A DNA stretch of 64,000 nt from Acidiphilium sp. PA (GCF_026191915.1 NZ_JAIMBY010000004.1:1-64000), one strand, 5' to 3'; counted from the first letter of the stretch, positions 36,816 through 45,845 are shown. Program-made: numbers and translations. The notes: generated from the letters alone by a model not told the origin.

Positions 36816-37334
36816 ATGGCGATTCGCGCGCGGATTCTAGGGATCGATCCGGGACTGAGATTCACCGGATTCGGCATCATCGAGGTCGATGGCAACCGCC
36901 TGCGCCATGTGGCGGACGGCGTGATCGCCACCGATGGCGATGCCTCGGTCGCTGAACGCTTGCGCGTGCTCGATGCCGCGCTGAACCAGTTGCTGCGCGA
37001 CTACACGCCCGATTACGCCGCGGTCGAGGAAACCTACGTCAACCGCAACGCCACCGCGACGCTGAAACTCGGCTACGCCCGCGGTGTCGCTTTGCTCGCA
37101 CCCGCCAGGGCGGGCGTGCCGGTTGCCGAATATGGCGCGAAAACCGTCAAACGCGCGGTGGTCGGCACCGGCAATGCCGAAAAATCCCAGGTCGCACTCA
37201 TGGTCCGCCGGCTGCTGCCCGGCGCCGCCATCCGGCGCGCCGACGCCGCCGACGCCCTCGCCGTCGCGATCTGCCACGCGCATCACCTTGCCACCACCGC
37301 GGTGATGCCCAGCCTGCTGACCGGGGCCGCATGA
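36816..37334 (+). CDS. ruvC: Holliday junction endonuclease RuvC
   Basis: This 172-residue nuclease has the first catalytic aspartate in ILGIDPGLRFTGFG (about residue 11), the glutamate in AAVEETYVNRN and the closing acids in RRADAADALAVAICHAH. It resolves four-way junctions left by RuvAB branch migration. The start is ATG 36816; the frame is open to a GTG at 36726, which I reject as too long. Its stop overlaps ruvA by ATGA. Confidence 0.95.
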   Translation: MAIRARILGIDPGLRFTGFGIIEVDGNRLRHVADGVIATDGDASVAERLRVLDAALNQLLRDYTPDYAAVEETYVNRNATATLKLGYARGVALLAPARAGVPVAEYGAKTVKRAVVGTGNAEKSQVALMVRRLLPGAAIRRADAADALAVAICHAHHLATTAVMPSLLTGAA

Positions 37335-37942
37335 TCGGCAAACTGACCGGCCTTGCCGAACAGATCGAGGACGGGCGCTGCCTGATCGATGTGAATGGCG
37401 TCGGCTACGTCGTGTTCCTGTCCTCGCGCAGCCTCGCGGCCCTGCCCGCGCCACCGGCGCGCGCGAGCGTGCTGATCGAAACCCAGGTGCGCGAAGACGC
37501 CATCACCCTGTACGGCTTCATCGACGGCGCGGAACGCGACTGGTTCCGCCTGCTGACCACGGTGCAGGGCGTCGGCGCGAAAGTCGCCCTGGCCCTGCTG
37601 TCCGCCCTGCCGCCCGACCGGCTGGCCGGCGCCATCGCATCATCCGATCGCGCGGCGATCACCCGCGCCCCCGGCGTCGGTCCCAAACTCGCGGCCCGGC
37701 TGATCGCCGAACTGCGCGAACGCATCGCCGCGATGCCGACCGGTGCTGCGTTCGGCGTCGTGGCGATCGCACCAGCCCCAGCCGCACCCAGTATCGCGGG
37801 CGATGCGATTTCCGCCCTCACCAACCTCGGCTACCGGCGCAGTGAAGCCGAACAGGCGGTCGCGGCCACGCTCGCCGCCCTCGGTGCCGAAACCGCGCTC
37901 GATGTGTTGATCCGCGACGGTTTGCGCCGGTTGGCCCGATGA
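37331..37942 (+). CDS. ruvA: Holliday junction helicase subunit RuvA
   Basis: The 203-residue protein begins [20 protein letters not shown] with the OB fold. [16 protein letters not shown] and [20 protein letters not shown] are the two helix-hairpin-helix motifs that grip junction DNA. The C-terminal domain III ([19 protein letters not shown]) contacts RuvB. A Pro/Ala linker separates it, as normal. The gene is coupled to both neighbours by four-base overlaps. Confidence 0.95.
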   Translation: MIGKLTGLAEQIEDGRCLIDVNGVGYVVFLSSRSLAALPAPPARASVLIETQVREDAITLYGFIDGAERDWFRLLTTVQGVGAKVALALLSALPPDRLAGAIASSDRAAITRAPGVGPKLAARLIAELRERIAAMPTGAAFGVVAIAPAPAAPSIAGDAISALTNLGYRRSEAEQAVAATLAALGAETALDVLIRDGLRRLAR

Positions 37943-38982
37943 ACGGCGATGACGACTCCCGCCTGCTGTCAGGCGCGCGCGACGCCGAAGACGGTCCCGA
38001 AGCCGCACTCCGCCCGCAGACCCTGGCCGATTTCACCGGCCAGCAGGCCAGCCGGGAAAACCTCGCCATCTTCATCGAAGCCGCCCGCGGGCGCGGCGAT
38101 CCGCTCGACCACGTGCTGCTGCACGGCCCGCCCGGCCTCGGCAAGACCACGCTGGCGCAGATCATCGCGCGTGAAATGGGGGTTGGTTTCCGCGCGACCT
38201 CCGGCCCGATCATCCAGAAAGCCGGCGATCTCGCCGCCATCCTGACCAATCTGCAGCCGAAGGACGTGCTGTTCATCGACGAGATCCACCGCCTGCAACC
38301 GGCGATCGAGGAGGTGCTCTACCCCGCGATGGAGGATTTCGTGCTCGACCTGATCATCGGCGAAGGGCCGGGCGCGCGCTCGGTGCGGATCGACCTGCCG
38401 CGCTTCACGCTGATCGGCGCCACCACCCGCTCGGGCCTGCTCGCCAACCCGCTGCGCGACCGGTTCGGCATCCCGCTGCGGCTGATCTTCTACACGCCGG
38501 AAGAATTGACACGGATTGTAACACGCGCCGCCCAGCTGCTGGGGATGAACCTGACCCCGGACGGTGCCGCCGAAATCGCCAAACGCTCGCGCGGCACGCC
38601 GCGCATCGCCGGCCGGCTGACCCGGCGAATTCGCGATTTTGCAACCGTCGCGGGCACCACCGTCATCGATCGCGCCGCCGCCGATGCGGCACTGCGCCGG
38701 CTCGACGTCGATCAGCGCGGCCTCGATGCGATGGACCGGCGCTACCTCCGCCGCATCGCCGAACACCATAACGGCGGCCCGGTCGGCATCGAAACCCTCG
38801 CCGCCGCGCTGTCCGAACCGCGCGACACGCTGGAAGACGTGGTGGAACCCTTCCTGATCCAGGAAGCCTTCCTCACCCGCACCTCGCGCGGGCGGATGCT
38901 CGGGCGCGATGCCTGGGCGCATCTCGGCATCCTGCCGCCGCCCGCCCCCAACGGCCAGCAGGATCTGCTGTTCGAGCCATGA
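37939..38982 (+). CDS. ruvB: Holliday junction helicase ATPase RuvB
   Basis: The 347-residue AAA+ motor has [19 protein letters not shown] at the N-terminus, Walker [10 protein letters not shown], Walker [10 protein letters not shown], sensor-1 GATTRSGLL and the arginine finger in [13 protein letters not shown]. The winged-helix end contains [19 protein letters not shown]. It drives branch migration with RuvA. It overlaps ybgC downstream by ATGA, linking recombination and Tol genes in one transcription unit, a common alphaproteobacterial order. Confidence 0.96.
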   Translation: MNGDDDSRLLSGARDAEDGPEAALRPQTLADFTGQQASRENLAIFIEAARGRGDPLDHVLLHGPPGLGKTTLAQIIAREMGVGFRATSGPIIQKAGDLAAILTNLQPKDVLFIDEIHRLQPAIEEVLYPAMEDFVLDLIIGEGPGARSVRIDLPRFTLIGATTRSGLLANPLRDRFGIPLRLIFYTPEELTRIVTRAAQLLGMNLTPDGAAEIAKRSRGTPRIAGRLTRRIRDFATVAGTTVIDRAAADAALRRLDVDQRGLDAMDRRYLRRIAEHHNGGPVGIETLAAALSEPRDTLEDVVEPFLIQEAFLTRTSRGRMLGRDAWAHLGILPPPAPNGQQDLLFEP

Positions 38983-39440
38983 ACGCGCTGCACAACGGCA
39001 CCCACCGCCTGGGGTTGCGGATCTATTTCGAGGATACCGACGCCGGCGGCATCGTCTATCACGCGAATTATCTGCGCTATGCCGAACGGGGCCGGTCCGA
39101 GGCCCTGCGCGCGCTCGGGATGCCCCACGCGGAAATGATCGCCACGCATGGCAGGATGTTCGTGGTGCGCCGCGCCAATATCGACTATGAGCGGCCCGCA
39201 CGACTCGACGATGCGTTGATCGTCGCCACGCGGATCATCACGATCGCCGCGGCGACGGTCACGCTTGATCAGACGGTCTGGCGCGACAATCTGGCGCTGG
39301 TACGCATCGCACTGGTGCTCGCCTGCGTCGATGCGGCAAGCGGGCGGGCGGCACGGCTGCCGGCGCCGATGCGCACGGCGCTGGAGCGGATGCGGATGGA
39401 CGGAATAGCAGACGGCCGCGGTGCCGTGGAAGGGACTTGA
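38979..39440 (+). CDS. ybgC: Acyl-CoA thioesterase of the tol locus
   Basis: The 153-residue 4-hydroxybenzoyl-CoA thioesterase-type hotdog protein has [24 protein letters not shown], a block carrying the catalytic Asp near residue 20. It hydrolyses short acyl-CoA or acyl-ACP and co-occurs with tolQRA. The ATG overlaps the ruvB stop and its own stop lies two bases before the tolQ ATG. Length is slightly above the usual 135 because of a C-terminal tail. Confidence 0.92.
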   Translation: MNALHNGTHRLGLRIYFEDTDAGGIVYHANYLRYAERGRSEALRALGMPHAEMIATHGRMFVVRRANIDYERPARLDDALIVATRIITIAAATVTLDQTVWRDNLALVRIALVLACVDAASGRAARLPAPMRTALERMRMDGIADGRGAVEGT

Positions 39441-39442
39441 AG

Positions 39443-40159
39443 ATGGATCAGGCTGTCAACGCCGCGGGACTCGCCGCACCGAGCGCGAATTTGTCGCTGT
39501 TGGGCTTGTTTTTGCAGGCGAGCTTCGTCGTGCAGTTCGTCATGCTCCTGCTGCTGGCCGCCAGCATCTGGGTGTGGGCGATCATCATCGAAAAAACCAT
39601 CACCATCCGCCGGGTCAACCGCGACGCCACCGCGTTCGAGGACAAGTTCTGGTCCGGCCGCAGCCTCGATGAGCTCTACGAACAGGAAGGCGCCGAGCCC
39701 GGCCACCCGATGGCCGCGGTGTTCGGTGCCGCCATGGGCGAATGGCGCCGCTCCTCGCGCGTCGCCGGTGCCGATATCGTGCGATCAAGCGTCAACGAAC
39801 GCGTCGACCGCGCCATGGGCGTGACCACGATGCGCGAAATGGAACGGCTCGAACGCCACATGGTCTTCCTCGCCTCGATCGGCGCGGTCGCCCCCTTCGT
39901 CGGTCTGTTCGGCACCGTCTGGGGCATCATGCACTCGTTCGCCGCCATCGCCGCCATGCACAACACCAATCTCGCGGTCGTCGCCCCCGGCATCGCCGAA
40001 GCGCTGTTCGCCACCGCGATCGGCCTGGTCGCCGCCATCCCGGCCGTGCTCGCCTATAACAAGCTCTCGACCGATCTCTCCCGCGTCGCCGCCCGCCTCG
40101 AAGCGTTCGGCGCCGAATTCAGCGCCATCCTGTCCCGCCAAGCCGAAGAGCGCGCATAA
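39443..40159 (+). CDS. tolQ: Tol-Pal system proton channel TolQ
   Basis: The 238-residue protein is of the ExbB/TolQ/MotA family with three membrane helices: one near residues 20-45 ([20 protein letters not shown]) and two in the second half, around [20 protein letters not shown] and [19 protein letters not shown]. The latter two carry the family signature. It forms the inner-membrane motor with TolR. I place the start at ATG 39443; a TTG at 39437 is also in frame. The stop overlaps tolR (TAATG). Confidence 0.95.
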   Translation: MDQAVNAAGLAAPSANLSLLGLFLQASFVVQFVMLLLLAASIWVWAIIIEKTITIRRVNRDATAFEDKFWSGRSLDELYEQEGAEPGHPMAAVFGAAMGEWRRSSRVAGADIVRSSVNERVDRAMGVTTMREMERLERHMVFLASIGAVAPFVGLFGTVWGIMHSFAAIAAMHNTNLAVVAPGIAEALFATAIGLVAAIPAVLAYNKLSTDLSRVAARLEAFGAEFSAILSRQAEERA

Positions 40160-40602
40160 TGGCCGGCGGTCTGCTCGACAACAAACGCGGCAACCGGCGC
40201 AGCCGCTACCGGCCGATGGCGGAAATCAACGTCACCCCGCTGGTCGACGTGATGCTGGTGCTGCTGATCGTGTTCATGATCACCGCCCCCCTCATCACCT
40301 CCGGCGTGTCGGTCAACCTGCCACACGCCAACGCCAAACCCGTCAATACCGACGCAACCCCCATCACCATCACCGTCAACGCGGGCGGCGATGTCTATCT
40401 GCAGAACTCCAAGGTCGCCCTCGATAATCTGGTCGCCACGCTGCAACAAATCGCCAAGAACAACACCGACCGCCGCATCTTCGTGCGCGGCGATACCAGC
40501 GTGCCCTACGGCACCATGCTGAAAGTGATGGCCACGATCACCGACGGCGGGTTCGATAAAGTCGCCCTCCTCGCCCAACAACCCACCCCGTCCGCACACT
40601 GA
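40159..40602 (+). CDS. tolR: Tol-Pal system protein TolR
   Basis: The 147-residue ExbD/TolR protein has MAEINVTPLVDVMLVLLIVF, a single membrane helix carrying the conserved proton-bearing aspartate. A periplasmic domain of about 100 residues follows (VNLPHANAKPVNTD, RRIFVRGDTSVPYGTMLKVM). It couples proton flow through TolQ to TolA. The start overlaps the tolQ stop. The 162 bases after its stop contain a palindromic repeat. Confidence 0.95.
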   Translation: MAGGLLDNKRGNRRSRYRPMAEINVTPLVDVMLVLLIVFMITAPLITSGVSVNLPHANAKPVNTDATPITITVNAGGDVYLQNSKVALDNLVATLQQIAKNNTDRRIFVRGDTSVPYGTMLKVMATITDGGFDKVALLAQQPTPSAH

Positions 40603-40642
40603 TCCGGGGTCGCCTATGGGGTTGAGGGACATGAGCAGGAAC

Positions 40643-40731
40643 AAGGCCAAGGGGCGCTGCCCCCTGCCAAAACTCCGGGGGTCTGGGGCCTCAGGCCCCA
40701 GCGGCGTCCAGGGGCAGAGCCCCTGGCCTTC
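40643..40731. repeat. GGGGC-nnn-GCCCC palindromic repeat between tolR and tolA
   Basis: Three short hairpins lie in tandem within an outer GGCC...GGCC pairing: CAAGGGGC-gct-GCCCCCTG, CTGGGGCC-tca-GGCCCCAG (40683-40701) and CCAGGGGC-aga-GCCCCTGG (40708-40726). The last module recurs at 56845 with one loop change. It occupies the only sizeable gap in the tolQRAB operon and could attenuate or stabilise the message. Confidence 0.75.
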
Positions 40732-40764
40732 TTCCCACCCATACCCCCCACCCCAGAGCTGACC

Positions 40765-41727
40765 ATGGACCGGGGTTTACGGCGTGGGGCGATCGTGTCA
40801 GGGCTGGTGCATCTGGCCGTGATCCTATTGGCGATCGTGGTGTTGCCGACCGAGCATCTGAAGGCTCCGGCGACGGCGGCGGTCGATGTCACGATCATCG
40901 GTCCGCACGTGCCGCAACAGGCGTTGCACAAGGGCAAGGTGCCGGCGCCGGCCGATACCAGGCGGGTTCACAAGGCGCATCTGACCAAGCAGAAGCCGAA
41001 GGACCAGCCCAAGATCGCACCCCCGCCGCCGCCGCCACCGCCACCGCCGGCCCCGCATGCGCAGCCGAAGCTGCCGCGCCCGCCCGCGCCGGCACCCCCG
41101 CCACCGCCGCCGACACGCGCACCGACACCCCTGCCGACCCCACCGCCCCCGCCGCCGCATCCGCCGCAGAAAAAAACCGAGGTCAAGCCGGCCAAGAAGC
41201 TGCCCTTGCCGCCGAAAAAACAGCCGCCCACGCCGGCGCAGAAAAGCCCGACCAGCCAGAAGCACGTGGTCAAGACGCCGGCGCCCATGAGCCAGTCGGT
41301 CCTGAACACGATTGCCAAATTGCGGTCGCTGGAAAAGCAGAAAAAGGCGCCGACCGCGAAGTACAATCCGCGCCAGGGCGGCGCACCGCAGGGCGGCGGC
41401 ACCAAAATGAGCACGGCGAATTCCGGCCTGTCGGCCGCGCAGCGCAACGCGATCGGCTCGGAGGTTCAACCCTGCTGGGGCATCGATGCCGGCGCGCCCG
41501 GCGTGTCCAGTTTCAGCGTGCTGCTGCAGGTGGTGACCGATGCTTCAGGCGTGGTGCGCGAGGCCGAGGTCGCCCCGGCCGATCAGGGCAAGCTGAGCGA
41601 TCCGGTGTTCAGCGCATTTGCCCAGCGGGCTGTCGATGCGGTGAAAAACTATCAATGTGCCAAACTACCGCTGCCGCCCTATATGCTCGGCTCGGTTCAC
41701 ACCTTCATTTTCCGGTTCACGCCGTAA
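40765..41727 (+). CDS. tolA: TolA/TonB-like energy transducer, proline-rich
   Basis: The 320-residue protein has an N-terminal membrane anchor (GAIVSGLVHLAVILLAIVVL, about residues 8-27). A periplasmic spacer of about 130 residues follows, composed of Pro-runs mixed with Lys, and then a C-terminal TolA-like domain (VQPCWGIDAGAPGVSSFSVL, LPPYMLGSVHTFIFRF) with the paired cysteines. In classical TolA the spacer is a long Ala/Lys-rich helix; here it is proline-rich as in TonB. Position between tolR and tolB supports TolA. It would bridge inner and outer membrane. Confidence 0.85.
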   Translation: MDRGLRRGAIVSGLVHLAVILLAIVVLPTEHLKAPATAAVDVTIIGPHVPQQALHKGKVPAPADTRRVHKAHLTKQKPKDQPKIAPPPPPPPPPPAPHAQPKLPRPPAPAPPPPPPTRAPTPLPTPPPPPPHPPQKKTEVKPAKKLPLPPKKQPPTPAQKSPTSQKHVVKTPAPMSQSVLNTIAKLRSLEKQKKAPTAKYNPRQGGAPQGGGTKMSTANSGLSAAQRNAIGSEVQPCWGIDAGAPGVSSFSVLLQVVTDASGVVREAEVAPADQGKLSDPVFSAFAQRAVDAVKNYQCAKLPLPPYMLGSVHTFIFRFTP

Positions 41728-41758
41728 CTTCGCCGAAATTACAGGACAGAGGTCATCG

Positions 41759-43204
41759 ATGACAACCAATCGCTCCATTCCTGCGCCCCATCCGCATGTG
41801 CCCCATCCGCATGTGCCCGACACGCTGGTGGAACGCCTGCCGCCGCTGTCGCGCCGCCTGATGCTCGGTGCCGGTGCCGCCGGGTTGATCCTGCCGGGAT
41901 TGGCACGGGCGCAGAGCGCGCCGTCCGGCGGCGGCACTGCGGGCAACGGCCCGAACGACGCCATCAACGTCTCGGGCGCGCACAATGCGCCGATCCCGAT
42001 CGCGCTGCCGCCCTTCACCAACGCAAGCGCCGGACCATCGGAGCTTGGCGACCAGATCACCCAGGTGATTACGGCGGACCTCGATCATTGCGGTCTGTTC
42101 CGGTCGATCGATGCAAACAGTTTCGTGCCGAATTCGGTGGCCAATGGGGTGCCGGTCTGGGCGAACTGGAGCATCCTGGGGGCGCAGGCGCTGGTGACCG
42201 GCAGCGTGACCGACCAGGGTGGCGGCCAGGTTCGGGTCGAGTACCGGCTGTGGGGCGTGTCGCAGCAAAAGCAGTTGCAGGGCACCGCCTACACCACGGC
42301 TTCGGGCAACTGGCGGCGGATCGCGCATATCATCGCCGACGATATCTATCAGCAGATGATCGGCGAGAAGGGCTATTTCGACACCCGGGTTGCCTATATC
42401 TCGGTCTCCGGCCCCCCGACCGGGCCGACCCGGCGCATGGCGGTCATGGATTACGATGGTGCCAACACGCGCTTCCTGACCTCGGGCCGCTCGATGGCGC
42501 TGTCGCCGCAGTTCAACCCGACGCGCCAGCAACTCGCCTTCGTCAGTTTCGAGAGCAACAACCCGCGGGTGTTCCTGTTCGATCTGCAAACCGGCGCCCG
42601 CAGCGTGGTCGGCAATTTCGGCGATATGAGTTTCGGTCCGCGTTTCAGCCCCGATGGATCGGCGCTGCTGGTCTCGGTCTCGCACGGCGGTGGCGCGATG
42701 ATCGTGAAATACGATCTGGCCAGCCGCAGGCAGACCGCGCTGACCGATGCCAATTCGATCAACGTGACGCCCTGTTACAGCCCGGACGGCAGCAAGATCG
42801 TGTTCAACTCGGACCGCGACGGCTCGGGTGACCAGCAATTGTTCGTCATGAACGCCGATGGTTCGAACGTGCAGCGGATTTCCTACGGCAGCGGCCGCTA
42901 TGCCGAGCCGGACTGGTCGCCGCGCGGCGATCTGATCGCGTTCACCCGGCTGGGTTCGGGCGGTTTCGGCATCGGTGTGATGAAGCCGGATGGGTCGGGC
43001 GAGCGCATCCTGTCGCAAGGCTATCTCGAGGAAGGCTCGACCTTCTGCCCCAATGGCCGCGTGATCATGTTCTACCGTCAAACGCCGCTCCGGGTCGGCA
43101 ACGTGTCGCATCTGGTCACGATCGGCACGGATGGGTTCAACGAACGCATCACGCCGACGCCGACCAACGCAACCGATCCGTCCTGGGGCCCGCTGCTGTC
43201 CTGA
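41759..43204 (+). CDS. tolB: Tol-Pal system beta-propeller protein TolB
   Basis: The 481-residue protein starts at ATG 41759. The signal region contains LSRRLMLGAGAAGLILPG and a probable cleavage after ARA. The twin arginine before a hydrophobic stretch suggests Tat rather than Sec export, which is unusual for TolB. The N-terminal domain (ALPPFTNASAGPSELGDQI) and propeller repeats such as FSPDGSALLVSVSHGG and YSPDGSKIVFNSDRDGSGDQ are typical. The leader has a duplicated HPHVP segment. No pal gene follows; the next gene is convergent. Confidence 0.92.
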   Translation: MTTNRSIPAPHPHVPHPHVPDTLVERLPPLSRRLMLGAGAAGLILPGLARAQSAPSGGGTAGNGPNDAINVSGAHNAPIPIALPPFTNASAGPSELGDQITQVITADLDHCGLFRSIDANSFVPNSVANGVPVWANWSILGAQALVTGSVTDQGGGQVRVEYRLWGVSQQKQLQGTAYTTASGNWRRIAHIIADDIYQQMIGEKGYFDTRVAYISVSGPPTGPTRRMAVMDYDGANTRFLTSGRSMALSPQFNPTRQQLAFVSFESNNPRVFLFDLQTGARSVVGNFGDMSFGPRFSPDGSALLVSVSHGGGAMIVKYDLASRRQTALTDANSINVTPCYSPDGSKIVFNSDRDGSGDQQLFVMNADGSNVQRISYGSGRYAEPDWSPRGDLIAFTRLGSGGFGIGVMKPDGSGERILSQGYLEEGSTFCPNGRVIMFYRQTPLRVGNVSHLVTIGTDGFNERITPTPTNATDPSWGPLLS

Positions 43205-43213
43205 ACCGGGGGA

Positions 43214-44056
43214 TCATTTCGCCCCGGTGATGGGGATCGGATTACGCCGATAGGCCGCAAGCCCGCGCCCCACCATCCCACCCGCCGGGGCGGCACCGCC
43301 CGGTGCGGCAATCGGCAGGATCTGCGGATGGCCATGCAACCCGGCAAATGCGAAACCACCCACCCCGAACTGGCGCAGCGCGATCGCCCCGGGAGCGGGT
43401 TTCGCATCCGCTTTCGCCGGTTTCGGAATACCCGCCATGCCCGCCGCAACCGGCAGCAGCACCGGTGCCGGCCCACCGTGATCATGCCAGACCGCCAGCA
43501 CTTTCTGCTCATAGGGCAAGCCGAGCGCCGGCGTTTCGGAATGATACGCGGCCACCGCCGGATCCCACCCGCCCAACCGGGTTTTCAGCCGGCGCAGAAA
43601 CTGCGCCCCGTACAGCGCGTTCGAAGCGGGGTCGAACGCCTGGGCCAGTGTGGCAAACGCGGTCGGATGGTGCAGCAGATTGATCTGCATGCAGCCGATG
43701 TCGAGCGAGGTGATGCCCTGATTTTCAAAACTCTGGGCCGCCGCGACGGCCTGCGCTTCGGTGGCATAGATATGGCCGGTGCCATTGGCATCGATCGTCC
43801 AGGGCCAGGGCGCCACCTGCCCGGTCTGCGGATCACGCTGACCGGATTCCACGGTCGCCACGGCGTTGAGCAGGCCGGCCGGCGTATGAACGACCCCCTC
43901 CGCGAGATTGAGCGCAGCGGCGCACAACGCCGAAGGATCACCGATCGGGCCCAGCGGCGGCACGATGCCGGCGGGCAACGCCCAGGCGCCGGGCAGGCGC
44001 GCCAGCAGGGTCGCGAGCCCGACAAGACCGATCACGGTGGCGCGTTTGCAATCCAT
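43214..44056 (-). CDS. Lytic transglycosylase-like protein
   Basis: The 280-residue protein has a hydrophobic N-terminal signal (VIGLVGLATLLARLPGAWAL) and an SLT-like domain. LLNAVATVESGQRDPQTGQV carries the catalytic glutamate, ITSLDIGCMQINLLHHP is the second block, NALYGAQFLRRLKTRLGGWD and AVAAYHSETPAL complete it. It would cleave peptidoglycan glycan strands in the periplasm. The C-terminal 70 residues are Pro/Ala/Gly-rich and unlike the family core. It ends ten bases from the tolB stop in the opposite direction. Confidence 0.8.
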   Translation of the reverse strand: MDCKRATVIGLVGLATLLARLPGAWALPAGIVPPLGPIGDPSALCAAALNLAEGVVHTPAGLLNAVATVESGQRDPQTGQVAPWPWTIDANGTGHIYATEAQAVAAAQSFENQGITSLDIGCMQINLLHHPTAFATLAQAFDPASNALYGAQFLRRLKTRLGGWDPAVAAYHSETPALGLPYEQKVLAVWHDHGGPAPVLLPVAAGMAGIPKPAKADAKPAPGAIALRQFGVGGFAFAGLHGHPQILPIAAPGGAAPAGGMVGRGLAAYRRNPIPITGAK

Positions 44057-44186
44057 ATCGGGCAGTATCCGCCCCGATGCTTAAAATTTAATAAAATTCC
44101 GACCGAAAATACGCCACCATGCCTCGGTTGCACCCAAACACCCCGGATTCCTCCACAATGAGCGATGCTGCACTGCAAAAAAGTTC

Positions 44187-44215
44187 TTGCATCATGCCGG
44201 CGGTCTGGATATAAC
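44187..44215 (+). promoter_or_regulatory. Promoter of the intergenic small RNA
   Basis: The -35 box TTGCAT (44187-44192) and the -10 box TATAAC (44210-44215) are separated by exactly 17 bases. A start at about 44222 would give the small RNA ending at the terminator near 44308. Boxes and spacing are read directly; activity is inferred. Confidence 0.75.
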
Positions 44216-44221
44216 GATCTC

Positions 44222-44308
44222 AGCAACACGGCGACCAGTTCGCTTTGTTTGCTTTCTTGGACGTTTCCTCCCTAAACTTGGCGGCACGCGAGTGCCGCCC
44301 TTTTTTTT
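44222..44308 (+). ncRNA. Candidate alpha-r8/MmgR-like small RNA
   Basis: About 87 bases are framed by a good promoter and a strong intrinsic terminator, with no reading frame of its own and 115 bases before the lutB start. The middle carries TTTCCTCCCT (44264-44273), an anti-Shine-Dalgarno-like single-stranded segment. As I recall, it is identical to the 10-mer conserved in the alphaproteobacterial alpha-r8 family, whose member MmgR limits polyhydroxybutyrate accumulation in Sinorhizobium. The terminator hairpin follows seven bases later, as in that family. The 5' end is estimated from the -10 box. It could instead be an untranslated leader of unknown purpose, but the terminator and the separate lutB promoter argue for an independent RNA. 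Confidence 0.72.
44280..44308 (+). terminator. Intrinsic terminator of the small RNA
   Basis: A perfect 8-bp stem GGCGGCAC/GTGCCGCC encloses a GCGA tetraloop and is followed by C and eight T residues. It is not preceded by any protein gene on this strand for about 1.07 kb, so it must end a non-coding transcript. Confidence 0.88.
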
Positions 44309-44356
44309 GACCGGGAAAGAAATCCCCCACACCGCAAGACCGTCCGTTTGGCGGCT

Positions 44357-44384
44357 TTGCTTCACGACCGGCACGCTCTACAAT
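44357..44384 (+). promoter_or_regulatory. Probable lutBC promoter
   Basis: TTGCTT (44357-44362) and TACAAT (44379-44384) are 16 bases apart, downstream of the small RNA terminator. Transcription would begin near 44391, leaving a leader of about 33 bases that contains the lutB ribosome site AAGGAG. Confidence 0.55.
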
Positions 44385-44423
44385 GGACTGCGCTCGCAAG
44401 CGCCCGACACCAAGGAGTGGCCG

Positions 44424-45845
44424 ATGCTCAATACCAGCCCCGATTTCAAGGACAATGTTCGCCACGCCATGGCGGATGCGGGGCTGCAAAAAGCGCTCGA
44501 CCGCGCCAAAAAACCCTTCGCCCTGTCGCGCGCCAACGCCGTGGCCGGGTTGCCGGAGTTCGAGGCCCTGCGCGAAACCGCCAAGGGCATCAAGAACCAC
44601 ACCATCGCCCATCTCGATTACTACCTCGAAGCCTTCACCAGCCAGGTCGAATCCAAGGGCGGCCAGGTCCACTGGTGCCGCACCGCCGAGGATGCCCGCA
44701 ACGCCGTGCTCGGCATCTGCCAGCGCGTCGGCGCGCGCACCGCGACCAAGGGCAAGTCGATGATCTCCGAGGAAATCGGCCTCAACGACTTCCTCGCCGA
44801 GCAGGGCATCGAGCCGATCGAGACCGATCTCGGTGAATACATCCTGCAATTGCGCAACGAGGCGCCCAGCCACATCATCGGCCCGGCGTTTCACCTCAAC
44901 CGCGAGGATTGGGAGGAAAGCTTCCGCGCCGCCCACACCCATCTGCCGGCCGACCGCATCTTCGCCGAAAAACGCGACATCCAGGCCGAGGCCCGTGCCG
45001 TGCTGCGCGAAAAATTCCTCGCCGCCGATGTCGGCATCACCGGTGCCAATTTCCTGATCGCGGAAACCGGCACCTCGATCATCGTGACCAACGAAGGCAA
45101 CGGCGACCTCACCCAAACCCTGCCGCGCGTGCACATCGTACTGGCATCGCTGGAAAAAGTCGTCCCCACCATCGAGGATACGCTCTCCCTGCTGCGCGTG
45201 CTCGCCCGCTCGGCAACCGGGCAGGAATTCTCGGTCTACACCACGTTTTCCACCGGCCCGAAGCGCCCGGGCGACCTCGACGGGCCAGAGGAATACCACG
45301 TCGTCCTGCTCGACAACGGCCGCTCCAACATGGTCGGCTCCGCGTTCCAGGACATGCTGCGCTGCATCCGCTGCTCGGCCTGCATGAACCATTGCCCGGT
45401 CTATCTCACGGTCGGCGGCCATGCCTATGGCTCGATGTATTCCGGCCCGATGGGCAGCGTACTGACCCCGGCGATCTTCGGCGCCGACCAGGCGCATCTG
45501 CTGCCCAGCGCCTCCACCTTCTGCGGCAAATGCGAGAGCGTCTGCCCGATGAAAATCCCGCTCACCGGCATGATGCGCCACTGGCGCGAACGTGCGTTCG
45601 AACGCAATCTCTCCCCGGCCACCGGCCGCTACGGCATTGGCGTGTGGGGATTTTTCGCCCGCCGGCCCGCGCTCTACCGCGCCGTCACGCGCATCGCCTC
45701 CTGGAGCCTCGGCCTCGCCGGGCGCAAACGCGGCTCGTTCCGCGCCCTGCCGCTCGCCGGCGCCTGGACCAGGGACCGCGACATGCCCGCCCCCGAAGGC
45801 GAGACGTTTTTTGCCCGCTATGCCAGGGAGCAGCGCAGCCGATGA
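44424..45845 (+). CDS. lutB: Lactate utilization iron-sulfur protein LutB
   Basis: The 473-residue protein has GQVHWCRTAEDARNAVLGIC and ISEEIGLNDFLAEQGIEP near the N-terminus. Two 4Fe-4S clusters follow: CIRCSACMNHCPVY (about residues 315-328) and CGKCESVCPMKIP (about 369-381). GITGANFLIAETGTSIIVTN is the LUD domain. LutB works with LutA and LutC in L-lactate oxidation to pyruvate. The start ATG 44424 has AAGGAG six bases upstream. Overlap with lutC is ATGA. No lutA is present in the window. Confidence 0.92.
   Translation: MLNTSPDFKDNVRHAMADAGLQKALDRAKKPFALSRANAVAGLPEFEALRETAKGIKNHTIAHLDYYLEAFTSQVESKGGQVHWCRTAEDARNAVLGICQRVGARTATKGKSMISEEIGLNDFLAEQGIEPIETDLGEYILQLRNEAPSHIIGPAFHLNREDWEESFRAAHTHLPADRIFAEKRDIQAEARAVLREKFLAADVGITGANFLIAETGTSIIVTNEGNGDLTQTLPRVHIVLASLEKVVPTIEDTLSLLRVLARSATGQEFSVYTTFSTGPKRPGDLDGPEEYHVVLLDNGRSNMVGSAFQDMLRCIRCSACMNHCPVYLTVGGHAYGSMYSGPMGSVLTPAIFGADQAHLLPSASTFCGKCESVCPMKIPLTGMMRHWRERAFERNLSPATGRYGIGVWGFFARRPALYRAVTRIASWSLGLAGRKRGSFRALPLAGAWTRDRDMPAPEGETFFARYAREQRSR

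Noticed and set aside
44187-44423. Upstream extension of lutB to 44187
   Set aside because: It would run through the small RNA promoter and terminator, and lutB has a good ribosome site before ATG 44424.
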